From Sandaracinobacteroides sp964394815 (GTDB lineage Bacteria; Pseudomonadota; Alphaproteobacteria; Sphingomonadales; Sphingomonadaceae), in NCBI GenBank assembly GCA_964394815.1, contig CAYMZC010000001.1:1-52178 (forward strand): 52,178 nt of DNA, read 5' to 3'. The stretch's first letter is position 1; the number at the start of each line of letters is the position of its first letter. The position numbers and the translations under genes were made by a program. Below the pieces are notes generated by a model. It ran no database searches and was not told the origin of the DNA. It saw only the letters and a program-made list of their open reading frames with translations. Positions 15,198 to 24,281 of this stretch are shown in pieces.

Positions 15198-16918
15198 GCC
15201 GCAGAGCGGCCGAGGTGCACGTCGCGGAAGCGCGCCCTGAGCGAGACCTTGTCGATCTTCCCCGAGCCAAGCTTCGGCAGCTGCTCATGCACGATCCAGA
15301 CACGGGCGGGCACCTTGAAGCTTGCAAGCTCGCGGCTCACGAACTGGATGATCGCCTCGCCCTCGAGCTGCTCGCCCGGCTTCGGATAGACGACGGCGCC
15401 GACGATTTCGCCGAGGCGCTCGTCCGGCAGGCCGAACACGCTTGCTTCGGCGACCGAGGGGTGGGTGTAGATCGCGGCCTCGACCTCGACGGCGGAGATG
15501 TTTTCCCCGCCCCGGATGATGATGTCCTTCTTGCGGTCGACGATGATGAGATAGCCATCCTCGTCGAACTTGCCGAGATCGCCGGTGCGGAACCAGCCAT
15601 CTGCAGTGAAGGCCTTGGCCGTGGCTTCGGGCTTGTTCCAGTAGCCGCGGACATTGGCGACGGACCGGATGCACACTTCGCCCACGTCACCGGCGGGCAC
15701 CGGCCTCATGTCGTCGTCCATCATCGACATCTCGACCAGCGGGCGCGAGGGGCGACCGGTGGAGTGCGGCTTGGCGCGGTAACTGTCGCGGATGTTGCCC
15801 GCGCCGACGCCATTGGTTTCCGTGAGGCCGTAGCCGATCGCCGGATTCTTGCCGGGGAAGGCTTCGGCCAGTCGGCCGACATGCTCGGGCGGGCGCGGCG
15901 CGCCGCCGCCGGCGATGTCCACCAGGGTGGAAAGGTCGTATTTGTCCCTGTCGGGGTGCTGCATCAGCTCGAGGCTCATGGTCGGCACGCCGACGAAATA
16001 GGTCGCCTTCTCGCGCTCGATCAGCTGCAGCGCCTCGCCCGCATCCCAGCGATACATGATGACCAGCTTGCGCCCGATACAGATGGAAACCAGCAGCACC
16101 GGAACCAGCCCGGTGATGTGGAACAGCGGCACGTTGAGCAGCATCACCTGCTGCTCCGGCGGCGTGATGCCCTGAGCCTCGGCCAGTTGCAGCATGGCAA
16201 GGCCGTTCACCAGATAGTTGAGCGTGCCCGACACAATGCCCCGATGGGTCGAGACGGCGCCCTTGGGCGCGCCGGTCGAACCCGAAGTGTACATGATGGT
16301 GGCATCATCCTCGGGGTAGATGGGCGGCAGATACCAGGGCGCCTGCGGCGAGGCAGCGAGGGCGTCCTCCAGCGTGGTCGCGCCGAGGCTGGCGGCAACC
16401 GCATGGCCGGTGCGCACGGCAATGATGGCCGGCAGCGGTCCCTCGATGGCGGCGATCCGGCGCGCGCGCTCCTCGTCGGCGATCACCACGCGGGTGCCGC
16501 TGTCCTTCAGGCCATAGGCCAGCTCGTCCGTCTGCCACCAGGCGTTCATAGGCACGACAACGGCGCCAAGCATCACGGCGCCGATGAAGGCCGACACCCA
16601 TTCCGGGTAGTTGCGCATCGCGATCGCCACGCGGTCGCCCTTGGCGACGCCGTAGCGGTCCTGCAGCATGGCGGCGATGCGGACAGCCTTTTCCTGCACC
16701 TGCGCGAAGGTGATGCGCTCGTCCTGGTAGACGATGAACTCCTTGTCGGCGTGGGGCGCAAGGAAGAAGGCAATGAGTTCGCGCAGCGAAGGCGGCGCGG
16801 CCTCGAATACGGGATAGGTTACGCCGCGCACTTCGGCCGAGGTAATGGCAAGCTGTCCGCCGGGCGCGGTGATGGCGTCAAGGGCGGCGTCGAGCGCCTT
16901 GTCGAGTTCGGTCAGCAT
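15194..16918 (-). CDS. AMP-dependent acyl-CoA synthetase/ligase
   Basis: This 574-aa class I adenylate-forming enzyme should activate a carboxylic acid to its CoA thioester via an acyl-AMP. Motifs: phosphate loop YTSGSTGAPKGAVSTHRG (about residue 210), GYGLTETNG (about 366), GWFRTGDLGKFDEDGYL (about 455), the hinge DRKKDIIIRGGENI and the catalytic lysine in LGSGKIDK near the C-terminus. The substrate is not readable. Company with two acyl-CoA dehydrogenases 71 bp upstream suggests a fatty or cyclic/steroid-like acid that is then beta-oxidised. It overlaps the GNAT gene by 4 bp. Confidence 0.92.
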   Translation of the reverse strand: MLTELDKALDAALDAITAPGGQLAITSAEVRGVTYPVFEAAPPSLRELIAFFLAPHADKEFIVYQDERITFAQVQEKAVRIAAMLQDRYGVAKGDRVAIAMRNYPEWVSAFIGAVMLGAVVVPMNAWWQTDELAYGLKDSGTRVVIADEERARRIAAIEGPLPAIIAVRTGHAVAASLGATTLEDALAASPQAPWYLPPIYPEDDATIMYTSGSTGAPKGAVSTHRGIVSGTLNYLVNGLAMLQLAEAQGITPPEQQVMLLNVPLFHITGLVPVLLVSICIGRKLVIMYRWDAGEALQLIEREKATYFVGVPTMSLELMQHPDRDKYDLSTLVDIAGGGAPRPPEHVGRLAEAFPGKNPAIGYGLTETNGVGAGNIRDSYRAKPHSTGRPSRPLVEMSMMDDDMRPVPAGDVGEVCIRSVANVRGYWNKPEATAKAFTADGWFRTGDLGKFDEDGYLIIVDRKKDIIIRGGENISAVEVEAAIYTHPSVAEASVFGLPDERLGEIVGAVVYPKPGEQLEGEAIIQFVSRELASFKVPARVWIVHEQLPKLGSGKIDKVSLRARFRDVHLGRSAA

Positions 16919-16989
16919 CGGGTTTCTCCCTCCCCGTCCATTCCATGCCTCGCCGGGCCCGGTTCCGTTGCCAGGCCCGGCGAGGCTCC

Positions 16990-18129
16990 TCAGAACTGCA
17001 TAATGCGGGCAAGACGGTCGCCATGGAAGGCCACATCGCCGAAGGTTTCGCCTGCGGCCCGCGCGCGCTTCATGTAGAAGCCGATGTCATATTCGTCGGT
17101 CATGCCGATACCGCCGTGCATCTGCACGGCCTCGTTGGTGGCAAGCTTCGCGACACCTGTGGCCTTGGCCTTGGCGAGGCTGGCGTAGAAGCTGGCGCGC
17201 GCATCGCCTTCGTCAAGCGCGGTCAGCGCCTTCAGCGTGGCGGAGCGGGCAAGCTCGATTTCACAGAAGAGATGGGCAGCCCGGTGCTGCAGCGCCTGGA
17301 AGCTGCCGATCTTCACGCCGAACTGGTCCCGCTGCTTCAGATAGTCGATCGTGGTCTCGAAGCTCTGGGCGGAAATGCCCAGCATCTCGGCGGCAAGGCA
17401 GGCGCGGCCGGCGTCGAGCGCTGCTTCCAGAATGGCCAGACCTTCGCCCACCGGGCCGAGCACATCGGCGCCATCGACCTGCACGCCATCGAGGCTGACG
17501 GCAGCGGCGTTGCGACTGTCCACCATGAAGCGGCGGTTGACGCTGATGCCGGCTGCCTTCGGATCGAGGAGGAAGAGGGTGATGCCCGCGCGGTCGGCGA
17601 CATCGCCCGAAGTCCGCGCCGCGACGATCAGCCGGTCGGCGACATGGCCGTCGAGCACGAAGGGCTTGGCGCCGGTGAGGCGGAAGCCGTTGCCCGACAC
17701 TTCGGCCCGCGTTTCCACATGGGCGGGCTGGTGGCGGGGCGTTTCGTCGGCGGCAAGCGCCACGATCAGCTCGGCGGCCGCGATCTTCGGCAGCAGCGCC
17801 GCCTTCTGGTCTTCGCTGCCGCCCTTCGCAATGGCCGTCGCCGAAAGGATGGAGGCCGAGAGGAAAGGCGAGACGGAGAGGTTGCGGCCGATCGCTTCCT
17901 GGATCAGGCCGGCCGCCACCATGCCGAGGCCGGCGCCGCCGAACTGCTCGGGAATGGCGACGCCCGCGAAGCCCATTTCCGCCATTTTTGCCCACAGGCC
18001 GCGGTCGAAACCGTCGGGATCTCTGGTGTCGCGCAGCTTCCTGAGCTGTGCTGCGGGGGCATGTTCGGCAAAGAAACCATTGGCGGATTCCTGGACCATC
18101 CGCTGTTCGTCATTGAGGACAAGTGCCAT
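16990..18129 (-). CDS. Acyl-CoA dehydrogenase family protein, probable non-catalytic partner subunit
   Basis: This 379-aa protein has the acyl-CoA dehydrogenase fold: an N-terminal helical domain (LNDEQRMVQESANGFFAEHAP), a middle beta domain, and a C-terminal segment ending QMHGGIGMTDEYDIGFYMKRA. The usual catalytic glutamate motif (EGT/EGGT before the last helix) is absent: the equivalent region reads AAGETFGDVAFHG. Known alpha2beta2 acyl-CoA dehydrogenases of sterol and bile-acid catabolism pair one subunit with the base and one without, so this one may be the non-catalytic subunit. It lies 3 bp downstream of the other dehydrogenase gene. Confidence 0.88.
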   Translation of the reverse strand: MALVLNDEQRMVQESANGFFAEHAPAAQLRKLRDTRDPDGFDRGLWAKMAEMGFAGVAIPEQFGGAGLGMVAAGLIQEAIGRNLSVSPFLSASILSATAIAKGGSEDQKAALLPKIAAAELIVALAADETPRHQPAHVETRAEVSGNGFRLTGAKPFVLDGHVADRLIVAARTSGDVADRAGITLFLLDPKAAGISVNRRFMVDSRNAAAVSLDGVQVDGADVLGPVGEGLAILEAALDAGRACLAAEMLGISAQSFETTIDYLKQRDQFGVKIGSFQALQHRAAHLFCEIELARSATLKALTALDEGDARASFYASLAKAKATGVAKLATNEAVQMHGGIGMTDEYDIGFYMKRARAAGETFGDVAFHGDRLARIMQF

Positions 18130-18132
18130 CGA

Positions 18133-19329
18133 TCAGGCTCCCGGCAGCTGGAGGACGCGCTTGGCGATGATGTTGAGCTGCACTTCCGATGTTCCTCCCT
18201 CGATGGAATTGGCGCGGCTCCTGAGCCAGGTTTTGGCCATGTCGCCGTCATGCTTGTCCTCGCCCTCCCAGACAAGGCTTTCGCTGCCATGGATCGACAT
18301 GACGATCTGCTGGCGCTCCTTGTTCAGTTCGGTGCCGTAATATTTCAGCATCGACGACAGCGCGCCGACGCCCTGGCCGGCTTTCGCCTCGTCCTTCACG
18401 CGCTCCATGGTCAGGCCGAAGGCCATGGCGTCGATCTCGTGGCGGGCAATCTCGGCCCGCAGCAGATTGTCGGAAAGCGCGCCTTCGGCATTGGCGCCGA
18501 TCGCCCGGACGGCCATCTGGTGCAGCGCATTGGCGCCGCCCGAGGGCAGGTCCATGCCGCCGATCATCTCGCGTTCGTGGGTGAGGAGATATTTCGCGAT
18601 GTCCCAGCCCTTGCCACGCTGGCCCACCAGGTTGCGGGCCGGAACGCGCACATTGTCGAAGAAGGTCTGGCAGAAGGGCGAATAGCCCGAGATCAGCTGG
18701 ATCGGGCTGGTCGAGACGCCGGGGCTTTCCATGTCGAACAGGAGGAAGCTGATGCCGAGATGCTTGGGCGCATCCGGGTCGGTGCGGACGAGGCAGAAGA
18801 TCCAGTCGGCCTTGTCGGCATAGCTGGTCCAGATCTTCTGGCCATTGACGACATATTCATCGCCTTCGAGCACGGCCGAAGTGCGCAGAGAGGCGAGGTC
18901 GGACCCGGCGCCCGGTTCGGAATAGCCCTGGCACCAGCGGATCTCGCCGCGGGCGATCTTCGGCAGATGCTCCTTCTTCTGCTCTTCATTGCCATATTTC
19001 AGCAGCGCCGGCCCCAGCATCCAGATGCCGAAGCTGTTGAGCGGCGAGCGTGCGTTGATGCGCCGCATTTCCTGCTGCAGGATCTTCGCCTGCTCGCGCG
19101 AAAGGCCGCCGCCGCCATATTCGGTTGGCCATTCCGGCACCGTCCAGCCCTTTGCCGCCATGCGCTCCAGCCACTGGCGCTGCGCGTCGGACTTGAATAC
19201 CCACTTGCGCCCGCCCCAGCAGACATCGCCATCGTCATCGACGGGCTGGCGCATCTCGGGCGGGCAATTGGCTTCGAGCCAGGCGCGTGTTTCGGCGCGG
19301 AAGGCTTCGAGGGCGGCGTTGTCTTCCAT
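18133..19329 (-). CDS. Acyl-CoA dehydrogenase family protein, probable catalytic subunit
   Basis: This 398-aa flavoprotein introduces an alpha-beta double bond into an acyl-CoA. It shows the FAD/substrate-binding stretch WCQGYSEPGAGSDLASL (about residue 133), NGQKIWTSYADKADW, the ACAD-type C-domain, and IEGGTSEVQLNIIAKRVL at the end, with the expected catalytic glutamate in EGG. Three in-frame ATGs cluster at 19338, 19335 and 19329. GGGGAG ends at 19339, so only the ATG at 19329 has proper spacing (9 bases). It heads the acyl-CoA cluster and diverges from lgt across 56 bp, which must hold both promoters. Confidence 0.92.
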   Translation of the reverse strand: MEDNAALEAFRAETRAWLEANCPPEMRQPVDDDGDVCWGGRKWVFKSDAQRQWLERMAAKGWTVPEWPTEYGGGGLSREQAKILQQEMRRINARSPLNSFGIWMLGPALLKYGNEEQKKEHLPKIARGEIRWCQGYSEPGAGSDLASLRTSAVLEGDEYVVNGQKIWTSYADKADWIFCLVRTDPDAPKHLGISFLLFDMESPGVSTSPIQLISGYSPFCQTFFDNVRVPARNLVGQRGKGWDIAKYLLTHEREMIGGMDLPSGGANALHQMAVRAIGANAEGALSDNLLRAEIARHEIDAMAFGLTMERVKDEAKAGQGVGALSSMLKYYGTELNKERQQIVMSIHGSESLVWEGEDKHDGDMAKTWLRSRANSIEGGTSEVQLNIIAKRVLQLPGA

Positions 19330-19385
19330 GGTCATCATCTCCCCGGGTGCATCGCGCCTCTTGGCGCTTGCCCATTGCTGCGGAT

Positions 19386-20219
19386 ATGAAAGCCCACATG
19401 TCCTTTTTCCAGACAGCTGTCGAATGGAACAGCCTAGGCCTCGATCCTGTCGCTCTGGCGATCGGCCCGCTGGCGATCCGCTGGTACAGCCTTGCCTATA
19501 TTGTCGGCATATTGGGAGGCTGGTGGCTGCTTTCGCGCATGATCCGCCGGCCGGGCGCCCCGATGAACGGGGGCCATGTGGACGACCTTGTCACATGGTG
19601 CACGCTCGGCGTGATTCTCGGCGGGCGGCTGGCCTATGTGATTTTCTACAATCCTGCCCAGTATCTCGATGATCCGCTGTCCATCCTGAAGCTGTGGGAG
19701 GGCGGCATGGCCTTCCATGGCGGGCTGGCGGGGGTGATCGTCGCGATCCTGCTCTATGCCCGCAGCCAGGGGCTGAGCGCGCTCCGGATTCTCGATTATC
19801 TTGCCGTCGTCACGCCGATCGGCCTGCTTCTGGGGCGTTTCGCCAATTTCGTGAACGGCGAACTGTGGGGCCGCCCGACGGACGGCACATGGGGCATCAT
19901 CTTTCCCGATGCCGGGCCGGAACCGCGCCATCCCAGCCAGCTCTATGAAGCAGCGCTCGAAGGGGCGCTGCTGCTCATCATCCTCAACCTGGCTTTCTGG
20001 TTCTCGTCGGCGCGGATGAAGCCGGGGCTGCTGGGCGGCATCTTCGTTCTCGGCTACGGCCTTTCGCGCTTTTCCATCGAATTCTTCCGCGAGCCCGATG
20101 CCCAGCTGGGCACGCTTGCCATGGGGATGACCATGGGGCAGCTTCTGTCGCTGCCGATGATCCTGCTGGGGCTGTGGCTTCTGGCCACAGCGGGCCGCCG
20201 CCTGCCGGCCAGCGCATGA
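19386..20219 (+). CDS. lgt: Phosphatidylglycerol--prolipoprotein diacylglyceryl transferase
   Basis: This 277-aa inner-membrane enzyme with about seven hydrophobic helices adds diacylglycerol to the lipobox cysteine of prolipoproteins. Diagnostic segments are IGPLAIRWYSLAYI (near residue 25), WEGGMAFHGGLAG with the essential His (about 105), and GRFANFVNGELWGR with the essential Arg (about 145), then HPSQLYEAALEG. The ATG at 19386 is preceded only by a weak GGA, and a second ATG at 19398 (MSFFQTAV) is nearly as likely. The frame is open further upstream, but that part looks non-coding. The stop overlaps the midA ATG as ATGA. Confidence 0.95.
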   Translation: MKAHMSFFQTAVEWNSLGLDPVALAIGPLAIRWYSLAYIVGILGGWWLLSRMIRRPGAPMNGGHVDDLVTWCTLGVILGGRLAYVIFYNPAQYLDDPLSILKLWEGGMAFHGGLAGVIVAILLYARSQGLSALRILDYLAVVTPIGLLLGRFANFVNGELWGRPTDGTWGIIFPDAGPEPRHPSQLYEAALEGALLLIILNLAFWFSSARMKPGLLGGIFVLGYGLSRFSIEFFREPDAQLGTLAMGMTMGQLLSLPMILLGLWLLATAGRRLPASA

Positions 20220-21259
20220 TCGCCGCCATCGAAGACAGCATCGCCCGCGAGGGGTCACTGCCGCTTGCGCGCGCCATGGCCATGGCGGCGGACCATTATT
20301 ACGCCACCCGCGAACCTTTCGGCCCGCGCGGCGATTTCGTCACCGCGCCCGAGGTTTCGCAGATGTTCGGCGAGCTTGTCGGCCTGTGGCTGGCCGATCT
20401 GTGGCAGCGCGCCGGTGCGCCGGCACCTGTCGCGCTGGTCGAGCTGGGGCCGGGCCGGGGCACGCTGATGGCCGATGCCCTGCGCGCCATCGAGCGGGCG
20501 CTGCCAGCCTTTGCCGCCGCCATCGAGCTGCACCTCGTGGAAAAAAGCCCCCGCCTCAGGCTGCTCCAGAAGACCGTTCTGCCGCCAGCGGCGCAGTGGC
20601 ACGACGGCATCGACAGCCTGCCGGCGGACCGCCCGCTGATGCTGGTGGCCAATGAATTTCTCGATGCCCTGCCGCTCAGCCAGTTCGAGCGCACGGCCGA
20701 TGGCTGGGCGCTCCGGCGCGTGGCGGCGGATGGCTGGGATATTGCAATGCCGACCAATCTTGCCTTCGTGCCCGAGGCGCTGCGCGATGCGCCCGAAGGC
20801 AGCGTCTTCGAGCGCAACTTCGCGGCCGAGGCGCTGGTGGCCGGAATCGCCCGGCGGATCGCGGCGCAGGGCGGGGCGGGATTGTTCATAGACTATGGCT
20901 ACAGCGGCCCGGCCCTGGGGGATACGCTGCAGGCCCTGAAGGGCGGCGCCTTTGCGAAGGTGATTGAAACGCTGGGCGAGGCGGACATTTCCGCCCATGT
21001 CGATTTCACCGCCATGGCGCGTGCCGCCTCGGGCGCTGGCGCCCATGTCTTCGGCCCGCAGGCGCAGGGCCTGTTCCTCGAAGCGCTCGGCCTTTCGCAG
21101 CGCGCCCGGGCGCTGAAGGCGGTGGCAAGCCTCGAACGCGCGGCCGAGATCGAGGCGGCGCGGGTGCGCCTGGCTTCTGCGGGCGGCATGGGGCGGCTGT
21201 TCCAGGCGCTCGCCATTGCCGCGCCCGACTGGCCAGTTCCGGCAGGATTCCCTACATAA
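20216..21259 (+). CDS. Class I SAM-dependent methyltransferase, MidA/NDUFAF7 family
   Basis: This 347-aa protein has the family signature GDFVTAPEVSQMFGELVG (about residue 40), the SAM-binding motif LVELGPGRGTLMADALRA (about 80), VANEFLDALP (about 145) and a C-terminal FIDYGYSGPALGDTLQAL. The mitochondrial relative NDUFAF7 methylates an arginine of complex I subunit NDUFS2. The bacterial substrate is not established. The start at 20216 is fixed by the ATGA overlap with lgt. The lgt-MidA pairing is common in alphaproteobacteria. Confidence 0.92.
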   Translation: MIAAIEDSIAREGSLPLARAMAMAADHYYATREPFGPRGDFVTAPEVSQMFGELVGLWLADLWQRAGAPAPVALVELGPGRGTLMADALRAIERALPAFAAAIELHLVEKSPRLRLLQKTVLPPAAQWHDGIDSLPADRPLMLVANEFLDALPLSQFERTADGWALRRVAADGWDIAMPTNLAFVPEALRDAPEGSVFERNFAAEALVAGIARRIAAQGGAGLFIDYGYSGPALGDTLQALKGGAFAKVIETLGEADISAHVDFTAMARAASGAGAHVFGPQAQGLFLEALGLSQRARALKAVASLERAAEIEAARVRLASAGGMGRLFQALAIAAPDWPVPAGFPT

Positions 21260-21264
21260 GGTGC

Positions 21265-23070
21265 ATGAGCAGCTACAACGACCGGATTCAGGCCCTCAGG
21301 GCACAGCTTCAGCGCAACGGCCTTCAGGGCTTCATCATTCCCCTCACCGACGAGCATATGTCGGAATATGTCGGCGCCTATGCGCGGCGGCTGGAATGGC
21401 TGACAGGCTTCCAGGGTTCGGCCGGTTCCGCCGCCGTTCTGGCGGACAAGGCCGCCATGTTCGTCGACGGGCGCTACACGCTGCAGGTGCGCCAGCAGGT
21501 TGACGGGGCGCTCTACGAATATCGCTCCGTCCCTTCGGAGCCGATGGCGGACTGGCTGGCGGCCAGTGCAGCCGAGGGCGCGCGCATCGGCTATGACCCC
21601 TGGCTGACCACCCGGGGCTTCCTGGCAACGGCATCGGCTGCGCTGTCGCCGCGCGGAATCGAACTTGTGGCGGTGGAGCAGAACCCGGTCGACGCCATCT
21701 GGGCCGATCAGCCCGCACCCTCGGCTGCCCCCGCCGTGGTGCAGCCGCTGGACTTCGCCGGCCAGTCCTCCGCTGAAAAGCGCGCCGCGATCGCTGCGCA
21801 GATGCGTGCGGCCGGGGCCGGCGCGCTGGTGGTGTCCGCGCTCGATTCGATTGCCTGGCTTCTCAACATACGGGGCAGCGATGTCTCCCGCACGCCCGTG
21901 GTCAGGGCGTTTGCCTTGCTGGCGGATGACGGGTCTGTCCGGCTTTTCACCGATCCTGCCAAGATCACGCCCGAAGTGGCGGCGCATCTCGGCCCGGATG
22001 TGACGGTTGCGCCCTATGAGGATTTCGGCCCTGCGCTGGAGGCCCTGAAGGGCAAGGTCTGGCTTGATCCCGCATGGTCGGTTGCGGCCATCTTCGAAGC
22101 GCTTGCGCGCAGCGGCGCGACGGTTCTGGAGCGGCGCGACCCCTGCCAGCTTTCCAAGGCGACCAAGAATCCGGTGGAGCTTTCCGGCATGCGCGCCGCC
22201 CATGTGCGCGACGGGGTGGCGATTTCGAAATTCCTGCACAGCATCGATGCCGATACCCCGGCCGACGAGCTGGCGGCCGAGGCGCGGCTGGAGGCCTTCC
22301 GCCGCGAATCCAACCTGCTGAAGGACCTGAGCTTCGACAGCATCTCGGCCTATGGGGCCAATGCCGCCAGCCCGCATTACCGCTCCACCCCGGAAACCAG
22401 CCTGCCGCTGGAAGGTGACGGGCTCTATCTCATCGATTCGGGCGGCCAGTATCCCGACGGCACGACGGACATCACCCGCACGGTGGCGATCGGCACGCCG
22501 ACGGCCGAGATGCGCGACCGCTTCACCCGCGTGCTGAAGGGGCATATCGCGCTTGCCTGCGCCCGCTTTCCCAAGGGCACGCGCGGCGGGCAGCTCGACA
22601 TATTGGCGCGCCAGTTCCTCTGGTCTTCCGGGTGCGATTACGCCCATGGCACCGGCCATGGCGTCGGCCATTTCCTGGGTGTGCACGAGGGGCCGCAGCG
22701 CATCGCCGCGGCCGTCGGCGCAGCTGGCGTGGATGAGCCGCTGCTTCCCGGCATGGTGCTTTCGAACGAGCCCGGCTACTACAAGGCCGGCGCCTATGGC
22801 ATCCGCACCGAAAATCTCGTGATCGTGGTGGAAGACCCGCAGCCCGGCGACGAACAGCCCATGCTCGCCTTCGAGACCATCACCCTTGCGCCCATAGACC
22901 TGCGGCTTGTCGAGCGGGCGCTGCTCACCGCCGAAGAAGCCGCCTGGCTCGACGCCTATCATGCCCGCGTGCGCGAGGCGCTCGAAGGGCAGCTGGACGG
23001 CGCCGCCCGCGACTGGCTGCTGGCAGCGACCCGGCCGCTCGCCAGCGTGATCGACAGGGAGGCCGCATGA
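21265..23070 (+). CDS. Xaa-Pro aminopeptidase (M24B family)
   Basis: This 601-aa protein resembles the large aminopeptidase P type, with two creatinase-like N-terminal domains (to about residue 300) before the M24 'pita-bread' domain and a short C-terminal extension. It would remove N-terminal residues next to proline. The dinuclear metal ligands are visible: Asp residues in DSGGQYPDGTTDITRT (about 392-403), His in HGTGHGVGHFLGVHEGP (about 465), Glu in LSNEPGYYKAG (about 500) and Glu in GIRTENLVIV. It starts 5 bp after midA and overlaps chaA by ATGA, so it belongs to the lgt operon-like group. Confidence 0.93.
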   Translation: MSSYNDRIQALRAQLQRNGLQGFIIPLTDEHMSEYVGAYARRLEWLTGFQGSAGSAAVLADKAAMFVDGRYTLQVRQQVDGALYEYRSVPSEPMADWLAASAAEGARIGYDPWLTTRGFLATASAALSPRGIELVAVEQNPVDAIWADQPAPSAAPAVVQPLDFAGQSSAEKRAAIAAQMRAAGAGALVVSALDSIAWLLNIRGSDVSRTPVVRAFALLADDGSVRLFTDPAKITPEVAAHLGPDVTVAPYEDFGPALEALKGKVWLDPAWSVAAIFEALARSGATVLERRDPCQLSKATKNPVELSGMRAAHVRDGVAISKFLHSIDADTPADELAAEARLEAFRRESNLLKDLSFDSISAYGANAASPHYRSTPETSLPLEGDGLYLIDSGGQYPDGTTDITRTVAIGTPTAEMRDRFTRVLKGHIALACARFPKGTRGGQLDILARQFLWSSGCDYAHGTGHGVGHFLGVHEGPQRIAAAVGAAGVDEPLLPGMVLSNEPGYYKAGAYGIRTENLVIVVEDPQPGDEQPMLAFETITLAPIDLRLVERALLTAEEAAWLDAYHARVREALEGQLDGAARDWLLAATRPLASVIDREAA

Positions 23071-24170
23071 CGGAGGCGTTGCGGCTTTCCCGCACCGCCC
23101 CCTTCTGGAGCTGGGCTGCACCGCTCGCGGCGCTGGTCGGCTATTTCATCCTGTCGGGCCAGGCCCATGCCATGGCCGTCGTTATGCTGTTGGCCGCCTT
23201 GCTGGTGCCGAGCATCCTTTCGGCCGTGCACCATGCCGAAGTGATCGCGGTGCGGCTGGGGGAGCCTTATGGCACGCTGGTCCTGGCGCTGGCCGTCACC
23301 GTGATCGAATGCGCGCTCATCGTCACCCTGATGCTCGCCAAGCCGGACGATACGGCGACCCTGCTGCGCGATACCGTCTATTCGGCCGTGATGATCATCC
23401 TGGGCGGGGTCGTCGGCCTGTGCCTGGCGGTGGGCGCGGCGCGGCATCATGTCCAGCGCTTCGGCCTCGACGGGGTTTCGGCTGCATCCACGGCGCTGGC
23501 GGCGCTTGCCGTCCTCGTGCTGGTGCTGCCCAATTTCACCACATCCACCCGCGGGCCGACCTATTCCGAAGGCCAGCTGCTGCTCGTGGGGGCCGCCAGC
23601 CTCAGCCTGTGGCTGCTTTTCATCTTCGTCCAGACCGTCCGCCACCGCGATTATTTCCTGCTGGCCGAGGGTGAGGATTCGCCTGGCACGCCGCATGGCC
23701 CCGAAACCTGCACGACGAAGCAGGCCCTGCTTGCCCTCGGCCTGCTTCTCGCCAGCCTTGGCGCCGTTGTCCTGCTGTCGAAGGCCCTGTCCGATCCGCT
23801 GGCTGCCGCCATGCGCGCCACCGGGGCGCCGGTGGCGGCCGTGGGCGTCATCATTGCCGGGCTGGTGCTGATGCCCGAGGGGCTGGCGGCGCTGAAGGCC
23901 GCCCGCGCCAACCGGTTGCAGACCAGCATGAACCTCGCGCTCGGCTCGGCGCTCGCCACCATCGGCCTCACGGTTCCCATCATCACCGGCCTGTCGCTCA
24001 TCTTCGACTGGCAACTGGTCCTCGGGCTCGATGACAAGGGCATCACCCTTGTCGCCCTGATGCTGCTTGTGGCCAGCATGTCCTTCAGCACCGGGCGCAC
24101 CACCGTCATGCAGGGCGCGGTTCACCTCGTGATCTTCGCATTCTTCCTGTTCACCTCTTTCACGCCCTGA
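23067..24170 (+). CDS. chaA: Calcium/proton (or sodium/proton) antiporter, ChaA/CaCA family
   Basis: This 367-aa membrane protein has about ten to eleven hydrophobic segments. Two related halves each carry an acidic membrane motif of the cation/Ca2+ exchanger superfamily: HHAEVIAVRLGEPYGTLVLALAVTVIE (core GEPYGTLVLALAVTVIE) near residue 52-75 and LVLMPEGLAALKAARANR with NLALGSALATIGLTVP near 265-310. The short acidic linker EGEDSPGTPHGPE separates the halves. This type is usually annotated ionic transporter y4hA or ChaA. The ion is not certain from sequence. The ATG overlaps the aminopeptidase stop. Confidence 0.88.
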   Translation: MTEALRLSRTAPFWSWAAPLAALVGYFILSGQAHAMAVVMLLAALLVPSILSAVHHAEVIAVRLGEPYGTLVLALAVTVIECALIVTLMLAKPDDTATLLRDTVYSAVMIILGGVVGLCLAVGAARHHVQRFGLDGVSAASTALAALAVLVLVLPNFTTSTRGPTYSEGQLLLVGAASLSLWLLFIFVQTVRHRDYFLLAEGEDSPGTPHGPETCTTKQALLALGLLLASLGAVVLLSKALSDPLAAAMRATGAPVAAVGVIIAGLVLMPEGLAALKAARANRLQTSMNLALGSALATIGLTVPIITGLSLIFDWQLVLGLDDKGITLVALMLLVASMSFSTGRTTVMQGAVHLVIFAFFLFTSFTP

Positions 24171-24180
24171 CCTAAGACAC

Positions 24181-24198
24181 GCCCTGCCTCGACAGGGC
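24181..24198 (+). other. Small hairpin after the antiporter gene
   Basis: GCCCTG and CAGGGC form a 6-bp stem around CCTCGA, 10 bp after the stop. No T-tract follows. It may be a weak or factor-assisted terminator before sodB. Confidence 0.3.
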
Positions 24199-24281
24199 AC
24201 AAAGTCCGGGACGAATCGTTAACCCATCAACCGGGCCTTCTTCGCGCCCTTCACCGACCATCCTGAAAGGAGACGTTTCTC

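Noticed and set aside
16945..19389. Very long plus-strand open frame of about 814 codons
   Set aside because: It is a shadow of the two acyl-CoA dehydrogenase genes on the opposite strand. Its translation has no domain motifs, while the minus strand has full families.
20899..23121. Long minus-strand open frame of about 740 codons
   Set aside because: It is antisense to midA and the aminopeptidase P gene, both of which carry clear active-site motifs. GC-rich codon bias keeps the opposite frame open.
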